A DNA stretch of 64,000 nucleotides, from positions 11,211,710-11,275,709 of the forward strand of contig JANVCC010000130.1 of NCBI GenBank assembly GCA_025345505.1. The letters run 5' to 3'. The number at the start of each line of letters is the position of its first letter. The first letter of the stretch is position 1. The translations under genes were made by a program, and so were the position numbers. The notes beneath the pieces were generated by a model. It searched no databases and had not been told where the DNA came from. It saw only the letters and a list, made by a program, of their open reading frames with translations. Source of the DNA: Todiramphus chloris collaris. Its lineage: Eukaryota; Chordata; Aves; Coraciiformes; Alcedinidae. This document shows positions 1 through 12,274 of this stretch, piece after piece.

Positions 1-37
1 GGAGGAACTGAAGAACCACAGCCGGAGGAGGAAGTGA
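1..37 (+). CDS. CBY1: 3' end of CBY1 (Chibby) coding sequence, partial
   Basis: The window opens in frame with codons for EELKNHSRRRK followed by TGA at 35-37. This resembles the Chibby C-terminus, where a coiled-coil Glu/Leu segment runs into a short basic tail (ELDELRISRKRK in the human protein as I recall it). CBY1 lies immediately upstream of TOMM22, on the same strand, in human, which fits. Chibby is a small coiled-coil protein that binds beta-catenin and acts at the ciliary base. Only about 11 codons are visible, so the call rests on the basic tail plus position; another coiled-coil protein cannot be excluded. Confidence 0.6.
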   Translation, partial: EELKNHSRRRK

Positions 38-765
38 AGCAGACGAGGCAGCTGGGTCTTAGCCTTGGCTGCCCCTGTGCCTGGGAGACGGACCAGCTCG
101 GCCCACTGAGCCGTGTTGGTACTGTCTGTAGGTACTTCCTTCCATGGTACCATAACAAGATACCTCCAGTGCTGTGTGGTGCTGTAGATACCGTGGCACC
201 CCAGCAAGTCCCACTGGACCGCTGTTTGTTAACACATTTTTTCACCAAGCACTTTACCTCCCCGTGGCCCAGTAGTAGGTACCGTCTTCCCTAAGGCAGC
301 CTGACAACAGGCAGGGAAGAAGTTACACCTCCGTGGGGTTCCTGTGCTTAGAAACGCAGGGAGACTGTGGGGTGTCCTGTCCTGTCCCCCAGTCTGCCCT
401 CCCAGGGCAGCCTGTGGGGTTGTCAGAGCTTCACTGCTTGCTGGTGGCGAGCAGGCTGCTGGAGTCGCTTGTTCTCACGGGCTTTGCCTACCTTATATAA
501 AAAGTTACATTTAAAACCAGATTCTACGGGTGTTTGTTAGGCAAAGGGCCGTGCTGCGAGATGGGGTTGCTGGGGGGGATCCGGGACCGGCGGGCGGACC
601 GCGGCAGCCCCACGGAGGGAGATGCCCGGCGCTCCTCCCGGCCGCCAGGGGCCGCGGTCTCCCTCCGAGCCATTGCAGCGGGAGCACTGCCCCGCTTCCG
701 GCGGCCCTGCGCCCGCTGTTCCGCTTCCTGTGGCTCGCCTCCCTCTCCGTCCCTGTCCGGTGGTG
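38..765 (+). other. CBY1 3' UTR / TOMM22 promoter interval
   Basis: No gene is seen between the CBY1-like stop and the TOMM22 start. The first part reads as a 3' UTR without a canonical AATAAA; a TATAAA variant occurs near 494-500. From about 540 the base composition turns strongly GC- and CpG-rich, which marks the start of the TOMM22 CpG-island promoter. Long open frames on both strands here are a by-product of GC richness. Confidence 0.5.
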
Positions 766-1240
766 ATGGCTGCCGCTGCGTCCCTGTCTCCGGAGGAGCT
801 GCTGCCCAAGGGCAGCTCGGGCAAGGCCGAGGAGCTGGAGGACGAGCTGGAGGAGGAGGACGACGACGACGACGAGGAGGTAGCGGGCGGGGGGCGGACG
901 GGCGGGCCGGGGCGAGACGGGCGAGGTGACCCCGGCGGGCGCGCTGGGCCAGGGCGAGCCTGACGTGGTGCCTGCCGCCCGTAGCTGGACGAGACCCTGG
1001 CGGAGCGGCTGTGGGGGCTGACGGAGATGTTCCCCGAGAGCGTCCGGTCGGCGGCCGAAGCCACCTTCGACCTGTCGCTGACGGTGGCGCAGAAGATGTA
1101 CAGGTGAGGAAGCGCCGGGCCGGGCCGGGCCGGGCGGGGTTCTCTCGGGAGTGGTCTGCCCCGTGGGGGCGGGGCGACTCCGCCGGCCCCCGCTGCAGCT
1201 GTGGCCGCTGGTAGCGCAGTGTGGGGCGGGCAGGGAGCTG
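540..1240. promoter_or_regulatory. CpG island over TOMM22 promoter, exons 1 and 2
   Basis: Dense CpG and GC content covers the presumed TSS region, exon 1, intron 1 and exon 2 of TOMM22. An ETS-like core (CCGCTTCCTG) lies about 45 bases before the start codon. Intron 2 opens with a run of CCGGG repeats at roughly 1116-1136. This is the TATA-less CpG promoter usual for a housekeeping gene. Confidence 0.6.
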
Positions 1241-2045
1241 CAGGGCCGCGGCCGTTGTTGCTTGGTGGTGTGGGCAAAGCTAGGTGGTGAGGGGAAGATG
1301 TCCCTGCGGGGTCGAGGATGGAACCAGGAGAAGGCTTTTGTCAGAGGAATGGAAAGGAAACATAGCAGGAGCCTGGCATCCGTAAGTAGGTAAGGAACTG
1401 ATTCTTACTACTCCTGTGCTTTCTCCTTCCTAGATTCTCCCGGGCAGCTCTGTGGATTGGGACCACCTCCTTCATGATTCTTGTTCTTCCTGTCGTCTTT
1501 GAAACTGAAAAACTGCAGATGGAGCAACAGCAGCAGCTGCAGCAGCGACAGGTGAGGTGGGAACCCCACAGCCCTCTCTCCTGACCCTTCACAGTTGGCT
1601 CAGAGTGCCAGCACCTCCTCCCAGTTACAGTTCATTATGCATTGAGGCCTCCTTTATCTCACCAGCCACCCTGGTTTGGATGTTCTAATGGTATGATCTT
1701 GCCCATCCCCAGTAACGGGCTGGCAGCAAACTCTTGTCAAGCACAACCCCAGCATTCACTGAACCAAAATACATGGTGGGGACTGCACACAGGCCTAACA
1801 CAGCAACACCCGAACCCTTGCCCTGTTTGCGCATGTAGTCTAACATGGTTGTCAGAACAGGGGAGGAACCAAGTACCTTCGGCACCCTGCCAAGTAGCCG
1901 CAGGAGGGCAGGGCAGCGTGTGGCAGCCATCCTGTCCTCGCAGCCCCTCAACTCACCGTTTTCCTTCCAGATCCTCCTCGGACCCAACACAGGGCTCTCA
2001 GGGGGAATGCCAGGGGCCCTGCCTCCGCTGTCTGGAAAAATCTAA
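766..2045 (+). CDS. TOMM22: TOMM22, mitochondrial import receptor subunit TOM22 homolog
   Basis: Coding exons are 766-879, 985-1103, 1434-1551 and 1971-2045, all with GT-AG junctions and matching phases, giving 141 aa (human 142). The N-terminus is an acidic cytosolic receptor segment with Asp/Glu runs (residues 22-37), followed by the conserved LDETLAERLWGLTEMFPE stretch. A single membrane segment lies at about residues 82-101, then a Gln-rich intermembrane-space tail ending GALPPLSGKI. The product is the central receptor and organiser of the TOM complex in the outer mitochondrial membrane; it receives precursors from the other receptors and hands them to the TOM40 pore. The start lies in the CpG island (GGTGATGG context). 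It sits downstream of CBY1 and tail to tail with JOSD1. Confidence 0.97.
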
Positions 2046-2715
2046 TTTGTGGAGCTGTGTTGGATTTGCATCATGTGGGAAGACCTTGAGATTATGGTAT
2101 ATTGAACTGTTGATTTGTTGGGTCAGGGCATTTTTTTTTCCTGTTTGTTTTTATTTTTGTTTCTCCTTCGGGACATTGACCTGTTCATAGCGAGGGGGGA
2201 AGCCCCCTCTCTGGACCTGATGACAGCTCCTGTCTGCATTCTTCCCCATAGAAGTCATGAGTCTCCTTTTATTGAGTCAGTACACTATAACCAGTTACAG
2301 ACTGGAAGAGGGAGAGTTCCTTTTCCAGCCTCCTTGCCCCACACAAAACCACCCTGGGGCCCAGGTCAGGCCTCGAAAGGCAGCAGTCAAACAAAACCGA
2401 TCCTTTCCTGCCTGACTTGGAGCCAAAGGACACCAGTGCCAGAAGGAAGAGTGACTTTCCTGGCCAAGCGAAGGCAGAAGGGCTGTGGGTGGCTGTACCC
2501 ACGGAAAACTCCCTGTGAAGATGCATCTGCAAAAATATTTTCACTGCAATTTCACGCATGTGTGTGTGCATAAGAACCAAGGGAGCAGCTGGCTAGGTTC
2601 AGGATGATCCCCCCCCACGCTGCTCCTCTGCCTCAGAAAGTAGAACTTCGGATATCAGCTGCATATGTCTTTTGTATCAAATATTAAATAAATCCAACCT
2701 GAGCAGTGTGTTTTA
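2046..2715 (+). other. TOMM22 3' UTR with poly(A) signal
   Basis: This is the non-coding stretch after the TOMM22 stop. A canonical AATAAA is at 2687-2692, so cleavage is expected about 10-30 bases later. Nothing else is recognised here. Confidence 0.7.
2687..2692 (+). terminator. poly(A) signal of TOMM22
   Basis: AATAAA hexamer about 640 bases after the TOMM22 stop codon, in an AT-rich context. Confidence 0.75.
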
Positions 2716-2929
2716 ATAGATGTCTTTGAAGGAGGCTAAGTTCTTTCAGAGCTGCCGAGGGCACTGCATGTAGAGACCCACACGTGGCAGTAGGGGAAGG
2801 GATGGACAACCCTTCAGATAGCAGAGAAAGCCTTGCATGGCTTGAGGGAGTTCTCAGAGGTGACTCTACCTCATCACCAGTGACGGACTTTCAAGGTTAT
2901 TAACTCAGAGATGGCGGGCAGTTTTATAA

Positions 2930-5286
2930 CCAAAGAAAAACAAAATTTATTTTACCTTTTTATACTTTGTTACAGAACAATTCAATTGAACATACATAAG
3001 TGATAGGACGTTTATATGGAAACATTTTTTTTCCATTTTTAATATTTGGTTAAACAAAATAACATCTCTGTAAACAAACCCGAGATGAGGCTCTAACAAA
3101 ACCAAACAAGCAAGAAAACAAAACACAGGCTTCCTCATTACCAAGGGAGGGGACAGGACCCACCCTCTCGGGTCTCACCTCCCGCCGGGGTGTGATCAAA
3201 CACTTTCCCTTTACCTGAGCAGCTGGATCACACCACCTTTCCCCCCACCTACCCAGTAAAGGAGCTGACATACAAGGAGAGGAAAATAGCCCCAAAATAT
3301 TTTAAAACATCTTTGCATATTGTGCACTGATCTGTTGGCTTGCAGTTTCCATGCAAATGGGGTTTCTCCAAAGTGCGACTTCAATCAGCATAAAAAGCGT
3401 TGCTGTTGAGATTTATTCCCCTCCCCGCCCCCCCCCCCCCCCCTTGAAGAAATGGCTTCAAGTCAGGAGCAGAATGTGCAGGCTGCGCATCCTGCCTGTA
3501 AAGTGTTTAAAAACTGCCAGCTGGTATCAGTCATTGACTGGAATGTGTTACGAAATAGGACTTCTTAGAGAAACACTGGGTCTTTAAAAGGGACGAGCAA
3601 TTTGACTGTGCGAGGCTGTGCTCAAGACTGCAAAAGGGTGTTTGCCAGGTGTCCAGGGGTCAGTGAACAGCATCATCCCGACATCACGTGGCCTCTGTTC
3701 TCCGTTAGGAAGGTGTGATTTCGGTGGTGTCTCAGCTTCGAGCACCCGATCATGCGTTTTCAGAGCCCTCGAGAGAAAAGTAACTGAGAAAAGCTAGTTA
3801 CAACCCCTCCTTTCACAAGTGCAAACACCAGTAATGAGACTCCTGCATGGTGGAGCGAGATCCTTCAAGCTACATCATGTCCCAGAGATTGCTGTTTAAT
3901 CAAGATGTCCCATGTGTAAAGGCGGGAAGCAAACGGCAGCTTAGCCAGGAAGTGCTAAACACAACAAAGTCTGTTCCAAATTCAGCATTTCCTCCTGCTG
4001 TAGAAGGTGTGACTGAGCTACAGCTCAACCAGGTGACTGGGAAACAGCTGGTGGAGATTTCCCTTGGTGTCTCCATGTCTACAGTCACTCTTCCCTGCGG
4101 GTGGCAGAGGAGGAAAAAGTGATTTGTTCATTAACGGAATGTTTGTCGACCAACACTGAAAGAAGAGGTTGGTTCAACTACCAGGGCAGGGTCTCTCAAC
4201 ACCCAAAGGTTCTGGGGGACCCTCTGCATCTGCCCCACTGTTGGCTAGTAACTATAAAATGGGCAAGAACTGACTGTTACAAAGGTTTCCTTCCTCAGGT
4301 AATTTTTTCATTGCGAACTTTACCTCTTCCTGGGACATTCTGCATGACACTTGTGACTGCGGGCTAGACTTCTGGAAAGAGGAAAATAAAAGGGAATTAA
4401 TTCCTCTCAAAACCTCTCTCTGAGCAGCCCCTAAGCCACTGGGTGACCATGCAGAAAAACAAAACAGATGTTGAAAAAAACAAAAACAAGCCAAAACAAA
4501 CCCCAACATAGCACAAAGAAACCCAAGCAGGCTACAGCCTCTCTCCAGTCCAGAAACTCAACACTCCTTCATTAGCCTGTACTTGCCGTTTCCACGTTGC
4601 CTTCACCAGCCACATGCTGCCAAACACGCACTCAGCAAGAACACAAATCCCTGGAGATGCTGGGGAAGAATCCTCTAGCTACCTGAAGAATTTCTTGAAA
4701 GATGACACTGTTTTTATTATTGTTTTCCAATTCCTGGCACACACCAGCCCTAAGAAACAGAGGGTCATGCTGAGCACTGTACCACACCTAGTGTTTGAGA
4801 GTGTCCTGAGAGACTCTGAGGAATTGCGAACATCTTCACGACAACTTGTTTTGGAGGGAGAGACTTGTCAAGAGGCAGCAGTGTGCTTGGCCCCTGCTCC
4901 TTCCCAGCAAGCCCCAGAGGGAGCTGCATCCCACCACAGGCAGCCTTCAATCACGTGGAGAAAGGGAGGCCGGGGGCTTCCAGACAGCCTGGCCCCAAAG
5001 CCCAGTTTTGAGGCACAATGCCTTCAGGCTAACCAAAGGGCAAGCAGCTCATCTGCCTTTGTGAATAAAGTGATTGGCTTGCAGTTTCCTCCACTCTGCA
5101 CTCAGTTCTTCCCCACCCACCACCCCCATGCCCTATGCCATTGCCCTATTGCACCAAGGAAGGAAGAGAAGAGCTTAACAAAGGAAATTCCAGATGAGAA
5201 GAGTTGGGGCACCCATTATCCAGGTTTCACGGTGTTGGGAGTTCAGTAAAGGGGAAGAGCTGTAGTGGGAGGACAGTCAGGCCAGG
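2930..5286 (-). other. JOSD1 3' UTR (long)
   Basis: About 2.3 kb lies between the JOSD1 stop and an AATAAA on the minus strand at 2951-2946. The stretch has no supported ORF, is fairly AT-rich, and contains a poly(C) run near 3428-3444 and A-rich tracts. A long 3' UTR is inferred from the position of the poly(A) signal; intermediate poly(A) sites cannot be excluded. Confidence 0.55.
2946..2951 (-). terminator. poly(A) signal of JOSD1
   Basis: TTTATT on the plus strand reads AATAAA on the minus strand and is the last good signal before TOMM22. The two convergent genes are therefore separated by only about 200 bases. Confidence 0.6.
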
Positions 5287-8200
5287 TCACACATCAGCTC
5301 TCCAGCTCTGATGTGCTTCCACATCCTCTGGCACCACCAGCAGGAGTTCACAGTTCTTTCCTCTCAGCTGGTGTTTCAAAAATTTCCTATTATAAAGAGA
5401 AACAGAAGTAAGTGTTACCGAATGTAGAACTTTGTCATTTTCTACAACTAACTTTGCAACTATGCAAACATGACAATGGGGAGAAAGCCCTACATATTGT
5501 CTTCAGTTATCTTCTTAAGGAAAAAAAAAGAACAACAACAAAAACAAACATAAACCAAACTGCAAACAGATACACAACTTGCCCCACTAGATTCAACACA
5601 ACTCTGCCCAGAAAATTATCACAAAATCAGATTAGACATGACCTTAACTTCAGCAGAAAAAAAAGTCTATATAGATGTCACGTTTCAGTTCTCCAAGGTG
5701 ACAAAATAGAATTAAACCCAAGTTTGGTTCCTTCAGACCTGCAAGATCAAGAATCCCACCATATTTTAAAATAATTCTAACAAATCTGGAATGCTTGTGT
5801 CAAAAACCAACCCCATCATTTAGCTATCCTTATTGCAGGTTGTAACAGCAACGTACCACTTGGTCATTTGACATGGTTATGCAGCCTCTTTCTGCCCATA
5901 AGGTTTTTCTGATACCAAACTTGGATTATCTCCAAGAACTATGAAAGTCAAACCAAGGTTTTCTCTTGACATCTTTAGGTCCAGATTTCCAAATATATAT
6001 ATAGGAAGCCCTTATTTACTGCTGAAGGACAGCACAAACAAGAGAAAATCCACCAGAAGTTCTGCACAGTAGTTCCCGAACTGTGTTACTTTATCCCAGA
6101 AGCTCAGAGAAAGATGGCACTCACTTTAGCAAGACCTCACTGGCCACAGTAGGCTCTGCAAATCCTGCTCATGTGCAATCCCTACCTCACAGGAAGTCTA
6201 ATCAAGACAGCAAAGCTGCTAGCTGTCTTTAGAACAGTCTGGGATGGAAGCTAAACAGCCACTAAGAGCAGGTGAGACTTTACAGGCAATGTAATTACAC
6301 CGACCATGTCATGTTAAGGTGTAAGAGGTGAGGGGAGTTAAGCCAGAAGTGCGGCCCAGACTTACACAGGCAAGTGATTCCTAAACAGCAGCTTTCACTG
6401 CTGTCAGGAATAAGGCTGCGCTTTTATCCTGGAAAGCCTTTTGCTGGGAACATAAGCACAGATTGCTACTAGAGGCAAAGGAATGATGATACTCTCACAT
6501 TTGAGCAGAGCATGAGGCACATCACATCTCTTTGCAGATGCCACCCACTAATACCAGACCTCAGCCTCTACCTTTATCACTAGTGACAGAGCCAGCCACA
6601 TAAGAGACAAAGTCAAGCTCTCCTGAGCTCATAGAGATCACTGCTGCTAAAAGCATTTTCCTAGCTCTGTGCAAAAGGGCCATAAATCCAAGTGCAGGCA
6701 CGAGAACCTTATTACTTTTCAATCTTTGCTATTAGAAATTGAAACATTCATGGTTGACCTCCAACTGTTTAAGGACAGATTCCCCACCTCCAACAGGGAA
6801 ATACTTGAGGAGGAACAAAAAGTCCTACCTGAGCTCACTTTCACCTCCAATCCACTCAGGCACCTTGAGTTTGGAGTCGAGGTTGTAGTAGGTGCCTCCC
6901 ACCTCCCGGACGCAGATCCAGTGCTGTCGCTTGAGAGGAAGCTTCAAGGGACCCCAGCAAAGGCTGGAAGGCAGATTCATGATGAAACCCATCACGTTAG
7001 ACAGGGCAATGACATTAACATCCCTAGAAGAGTGCAGAAAACGAGACAGCAGTAAGATAATATTCTGGTACTTTAAATTCATCTCTTTCTTATTTTCTCC
7101 AAGCAACAGCCATCTCTATAATTACATGACTTCTCAGTACCTGCGCTTGTCCCACCAAACTGCCTCATAGCCTTTGGTTTGAAGAGCTGCCATGATCACG
7201 TTCACATCATAGTTTCCATTTCCCAGCATGCTCTTCTTGTGGGGTGTCACCATGGTGTTGGGAGACAACCTGCAAGCAGAACAGGAAGCTGCTCTAGTGC
7301 ATGTTTGCCAAACCTACAGTCCACAGTTGGAAGGAGCTGCTTGCTGTGTAACTTGAAGCTTGTTTTCTATTTTAACACAAAACTTCTGAAAAGGTCCCTT
7401 CCAACCCAAACTATTCTATGATTCTATTCTGTTCCCCCTTATCACTCAATAAAGGGGTTGAGAGAGATAAATAATGCATTAAGAATAACTTTGATGCACC
7501 CTCTAAAGATCCTAGCTTTGAAGTGAAAGATATCACAAAGCAGCAAGTTCTCCCCCCCTGGTACTTCTGAAGGATGCTTCAGTTATTTTTTCCTCAATTC
7601 ATGGTTGAATCAAATGCCTGTTCAGCATTGAGAACAACAGCCATCATAATTTTAAGAGTTCAACAGTAAACACTAATCTTGGTGACTGGATGAGATAGCA
7701 GGAGGCAGGGTATGCTGACTGCAGAAAAGGTTGTTCTCCCCCACCCCCCACTGGTGAATGAAAGAAGTATTCAGATGCAAGGATGTGAAGATATTTGTGA
7801 GCTTTCTAAACCATTGCCTTTGTTATATGATAAAAAAAATAATAAATTGTTGCTGTAGATAACTAACCAGATAACCTTGTTGCAAACAAATCTCTTCAGC
7901 TTTAACCCATAGGCTTGCCTCAACATCAAGTGCATTACTACAGCATCTAAAAATCCAGAATCACAGTCCATAATGTTACATGCAAAAACAGAAGACAGCT
8001 TTGCACAACAGCAGATAATGGATGCAAGACATAAAACATCTGGCAAAGCCACCAGTTAGTCATTTCTATTGTTTTTGGTGTGTGTCCCCTCCCAAGAAAT
8101 TTTGTAAGGAGGGTAAACAATGCGGGAGTGAAGTATTAGGAAGCTGACAAGATAGGCTTCAACAGCTGGAAGAGTGAGCACTGGAGGAAACCTGTGAGCA

Positions 8201-10951
8201 GAGAACAGCAACGTTATGCGACACCAAACCAAAGAAAGTCAAGCCTGAGAACAGTTCTGGCGTGATTTGTTCTTTTAGTTGGTAAGGACCTGATTAGCTC
8301 TTCTGGCACAAGGTTCAGATATTTCGGATCATCCAAACATCCACATTTCACCTGCCTCTTCCTTATGGCAACTCCATCACCCCAAACTCCTGCTGCATGT
8401 TCTTTGCTCAGCCTTAAGCACAGTGCAAGTTCTGCAGGCATATTTCATCCAGCGACGATCCCTCAGCCCTTCTACATTCCTCCTCTGACAACATCAGGCT
8501 TTTCACAAGAAGAACAGAACAATGTATTAAGTAGGCAGTTTCAGACCAACCAAAACTGGACAAGTAGCTTTTTGCATCAGCTGTCAGTTTTCTCCCAGTG
8601 GAGCAGACCACAGCAGAACAGCCTGGGAAGTGACTTAACTACAGAAGGGAAAAGACTCTGAAACAATGTGGTAAGAGGAAAAGCTATTAATGCCACCACT
8701 GGGCATTTCCCAAGAGTAGCAGTGACATTTTCACTGAATCACAGTTTCCAGTCTCCAAAGCTCTGCTGTATTTTACTAACCACAGAGATGCAACTACAGT
8801 TTGTCAGAGCAATTCCAGCTTCTCCATAACATGTGATCACTTGGCTGCAACTAATTCCTCAAGGTCTTTGCTTCAATCTGCTAACTCTGATGAGTGCCAG
8901 TGAGCCAGGAAAACCTTCCAATCAACAGAGCCCTTTGGGTTGCACAAGCACCCTCTTGGGGCACCGTTTTCCAGAGATGAGCTCATCTGAGAGCTGAGAG
9001 AACACAGTTACCTTTGTTCCTTTCCATAACTTTCATAGCCCCAGATGTGAGATGAAGACACCAGCAGAGGTAATGCAAAGAGCAGATAGATACCAGCGAG
9101 CAAACTTTAACTGAGAATCACCTCAATGTGATTAAGACACCAGTAAGACACCTTAAGACACCAGTAGTAACCCAACAGAGATGCAAAGGTCACGGCTATT
9201 CTTATGCATAGGCCTATAGCCCATCCACTTCTGAGAGGAATTTCCACATACATTTCCACAGTACTGTCAGGCTGAATCAGTCTGTGTATCTTGATCCAAA
9301 TATTAAGATGGAACAATACCAGGCTAGAATCAAAGACAAATTCACCCTTCTAGGGCAAGAGGTCCAACAGGATTAACATCCCAACTCTGAGAGGTTTCCA
9401 TGCTTCATACTAATTCTCTCTTGCCAGACCCAGTGAAAACCAACTAATTAGATCATTACACTCCTTCGAACACATGAACTGCCTTTGTTTGCTTCAGGCC
9501 AATCCACCTGTGATTAAGATTCTGACAATTGCTGCTCTAGAATAAAACTGTAGTCTTTACACTGGACAAAAGTGAGCCTTGAGCCTGCCGCACACCAGCT
9601 CCACTTTACCAATGGGAATTTTATTTTCAACGCTATCGTAAATAGCATTTCAATTTGGTATTTGCCATTGTCCATCACCACAGTTCTTTTGCCAAAGACA
9701 GGCATGTGTTTGATTAGTCAAGCACCAGTTCCACAAAGCTGCTGATTTTCAGGACAGCAGCAACAGGCGCACACCAGCTCAGGGTACCTCAGCTGCCTTG
9801 TCCAACAGTCCCTGTGTAACCACTGCCATGAAGCGTGATTGCCTACCTGTCACAAACATGAGGCCATCAACTGCTGGTGACAGCTATGCAAGTGTAACTT
9901 ACGCAGTAAGTACAACATCCACAGATTGATTATCAGAGAAGACCCCATTTCCTATTTGATTGCTTCACTGCATTAATGAAAAGTCATCACCCATTTCAAA
10001 AGGCATGCTCAAAACTTCCACAAAGTGCCGAAACAGCATAAAACACTGAGCAAAACACGAGCTATTTTACAGGCCACATGCATAATTTAAATTTATCCCA
10101 ATAAAACTCACAAAAATGCTTTTATTAATTATCTGAAGCTCCTGGAAACATATAACAATGCCACAGAAAACAAGGATCTAGCTACTGAAATTAAATCCAG
10201 TTTGACGGATTACACAGGGTCTTGCTGCATAGGAAAAAGACCAACATAATATTTGAAGAAATTAACCACTTGAACAAGGAGTCACTTATTTGGCAAAGCT
10301 CCTCATTTCCAGAAAACTCAGCAGTTTTGTGGTACTAAATCAGGAAGTTTTTATGATGACCCATTTGGCATTCCTGTTGCCTTCACACTCCCAAGGCAAT
10401 CCCGAAATCCATTATTAGCATCAAGATAACATATCTACATGAGGCAGGGGCAAAACCATGGAAGATGGGTAGGTGATACACTAAGGCAGATGGGAGAGAA
10501 GACAGAAGTCCAACCACACAACAGCATCTGCAACAAGCTCTTGCACCCAAAACTGGCAGCCAGAATAGTTTAAGAAACAAGTAAAAAGAGAATTTCTGCA
10601 CAGAGGAGAGGAAGTGTCTTTAAAAAAGAAGCTACATTCAGAGCAGTGGCATACTCTGAAGCCCTTCTTTGCTCTATTCCCCGCCCCCCGCCCCCCAAAT
10701 AACACCTGAAAATTCCTCCGAGAAACAGACAAGGGGAAGCCAATGCCAGCATAGAGAGTATCCTACCTCTGAAAAATCTCCTGCAGGGTTTCCCTAGTGA
10801 AGGCGTTGCTGTCTTGGAAGACATTGTTGAGGGCATGGAGGGCACACAGCTCCCTACGCTGCTTCTCATGGTAAATATGCAGTGGTGGTAGTTGGGGTGG
10901 CTCTGGTGATTCTGATTTGGTCTTGTCACCTTTCCATGGCACGCAACTCAT
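5287..10951 (-). CDS. JOSD1: JOSD1, Josephin-domain deubiquitinase 1
   Basis: Coding exons on the minus strand are 10951-10767, 7269-7141, 7023-6829 and 5386-5287. Phases match at every junction and the product is 202 aa, the same length as human JOSD1. It starts [10 protein letters not shown]. The Josephin cysteine-protease fold spans roughly residues 23-180: the nucleophile is Cys36 in [10 protein letters not shown], the histidine is His139 in KRQHWICV, and Asp154 in YYNLDS completes the catalytic set. The C-terminus reads [12 protein letters not shown]1 is a ubiquitin hydrolase; the mammalian protein is activated by mono-ubiquitination and associates with the plasma membrane. The start is chosen because MSCVPW matches the family N-terminus; the in-frame upstream ATG at 11035 adds residues absent from the family. 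The 5' UTR exons lie further upstream and I could not place them. Confidence 0.96.
7270..10766 (-). other. JOSD1 intron between coding exons 1 and 2
   Basis: A 3.5-kb intron with no supported gene on either strand. It is AT-rich unique sequence. A short CR1 tail is nearby at about 7384-7428, and poly-purine and C-rich tracts occur near 7738 and 10680. Confidence 0.7.
7384..7428 (+). mobile_element. CR1 LINE 3' terminus, short relic
   Basis: The stretch reads AAGGTCCCTTCCAACC, then ATTCTATGATTCTATTCT. This is the characteristic 3' end of avian CR1 elements, which terminate in ATTCTATGATTCT-type octamer repeats. Only the last 40-50 bases are recognisable. It lies inside the JOSD1 intron, in antisense to the gene. 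Confidence 0.65.
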
Positions 10952-11243
10952 TGTGGCGTAGGGTGGATGGACAGTAGGTGGTGAGAAATGAAAGAGGCTG
11001 ACGTTTCTTCCTCCACAGTCACAAAAGCAGCCCACTGCCCCTTTCTTTTACAGGCTAGAGATGCTTCCAGCTCACAAACCCTCCTCTTGTGCTTCAGTTT
11101 ATCCAGTAATTGCCTCTGATAGCTGGTTTTAAAAACCGCATAAAGATCTGCAACATATTTTTCCTCCCTTCTCCCGTACCCCATAAAATGTAATACTTCG
11201 TGTGTGTTTGTCCCCGTGAAAAAAAAAGAAAAAAAAAAAAAAA

Positions 11244-11343
11244 NNNNNNNNNNNNNNNNNNNNNNNNNNNNNNNNNNNNNNNNNNNNNNNNNNNNNNNNN
11301 NNNNNNNNNNNNNNNNNNNNNNNNNNNNNNNNNNNNNNNNNNN
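11244..11343. other. 100-N assembly gap
   Basis: Exactly 100 Ns, the conventional length for a gap of unknown size. It is flanked by A-rich runs on both sides (11219-11243 and 11344-11354), so the gap probably spans a long poly(A)/poly(T) tract in a JOSD1 5' intron. The true length is unknown. Confidence 0.97.
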
Positions 11344-12266
11344 AAAAAAAAAAAGAACAACGTCAAAAGATAGGAATCCCCTTAGTCTCAAAGTACCAGC
11401 TGGAATTTATCACATCGCTCCTTTTCTTCCATCTCCTTTGGTCTACAGTGCTACTAAAAAGGTGCCCAGAGCAGGTAATAAAGAGAGGCCCACCCCCAAA
11501 GTGCCAAAGTGGAGAAGATGAAGCCAGCTTCTGGTGCTGCCTATGGGAGCAGAGAGTGGTTAAGGACTTCTCAGCTGCATTCCTCCATTCCTTTGGGGAT
11601 GACTGAATCCAGGCAAGAAGATGCCAACTGCTCGGGAAACTGCTTCTTGCTAGGCCACAAAAAAAGCCCAGGTCCAGGCTCCCGGGAAGGCAGTTCCTCT
11701 AGTCACCCTGCACTCCGACAAAGGGAAGTCTCCATTAGCACTGAGCAGAGCCCGCGGGGGCAAGGGGAGGGCAGGCAGCAGGCGGGGCTGGCCCCCAGGC
11801 CTGCCTCGCACCTTCCCACCCCGGCCCTCCCCACCCCGCGCTCGCACAACAATCACCACCGACAATCCGGGCGGCAGCCGCTCGCAAGCCGAGGCCCAGC
11901 CCCACACCGCCGCCCCGTCCCTCTCGCGCTGAGGAGAAGCCCCCGCCTAGTCCCCCACCCACGGCCCCCGCCTGGCAGCCTCCCCGCGCCTCCGGGATCA
12001 CTGCCGGAACGAGGCGCCCGCCCGTGCCCTCAGGAGGGACGCGAGGGCAGCCATCGAGCGCCGCCGCCTCACCCGCTCCTCGGCCGCGGCCGCCCCACAC
12101 CGAGGGCAGCCCGCGCATGCGCGCCGGGCCCCGCTCCTCCGCTCTACACCCCCCCCGCCCCCCCCCCCCCACAGCGCCGTGACCCTCTCCCCCCGGCGGC
12201 GCGCGTGCCCCGCGGCCCGCCCCGCACGCGCCAACGTCGCGCGCGCGCGCGCACCCCCCCGTCCCC

Positions 12267-12274
12267 TGACGTCA
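12267..12274. promoter_or_regulatory. Perfect palindromic CRE (TGACGTCA)
   Basis: A full consensus CREB/ATF site lies in the CpG island between JOSD1 and GTPBP1, about 70 bases before a GCCGCCGCCAAGATG motif that opens only a 12-codon frame. Its position suits a core promoter of the JOSD1 side. Function is inferred from the motif alone. Confidence 0.5.

Noticed and set aside
4614-5249. 211-codon open frame on the plus strand
   Set aside because: It is antisense to the JOSD1 3' UTR. The composition is unlike a protein, with no motif or splice context.
10949-11035. Upstream in-frame ATG extending JOSD1 by 28 residues
   Set aside because: The extension has no counterpart in JOSD1 family proteins, whose N-terminus is [10 protein letters not shown]. 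It is better read as 5' UTR or intron.
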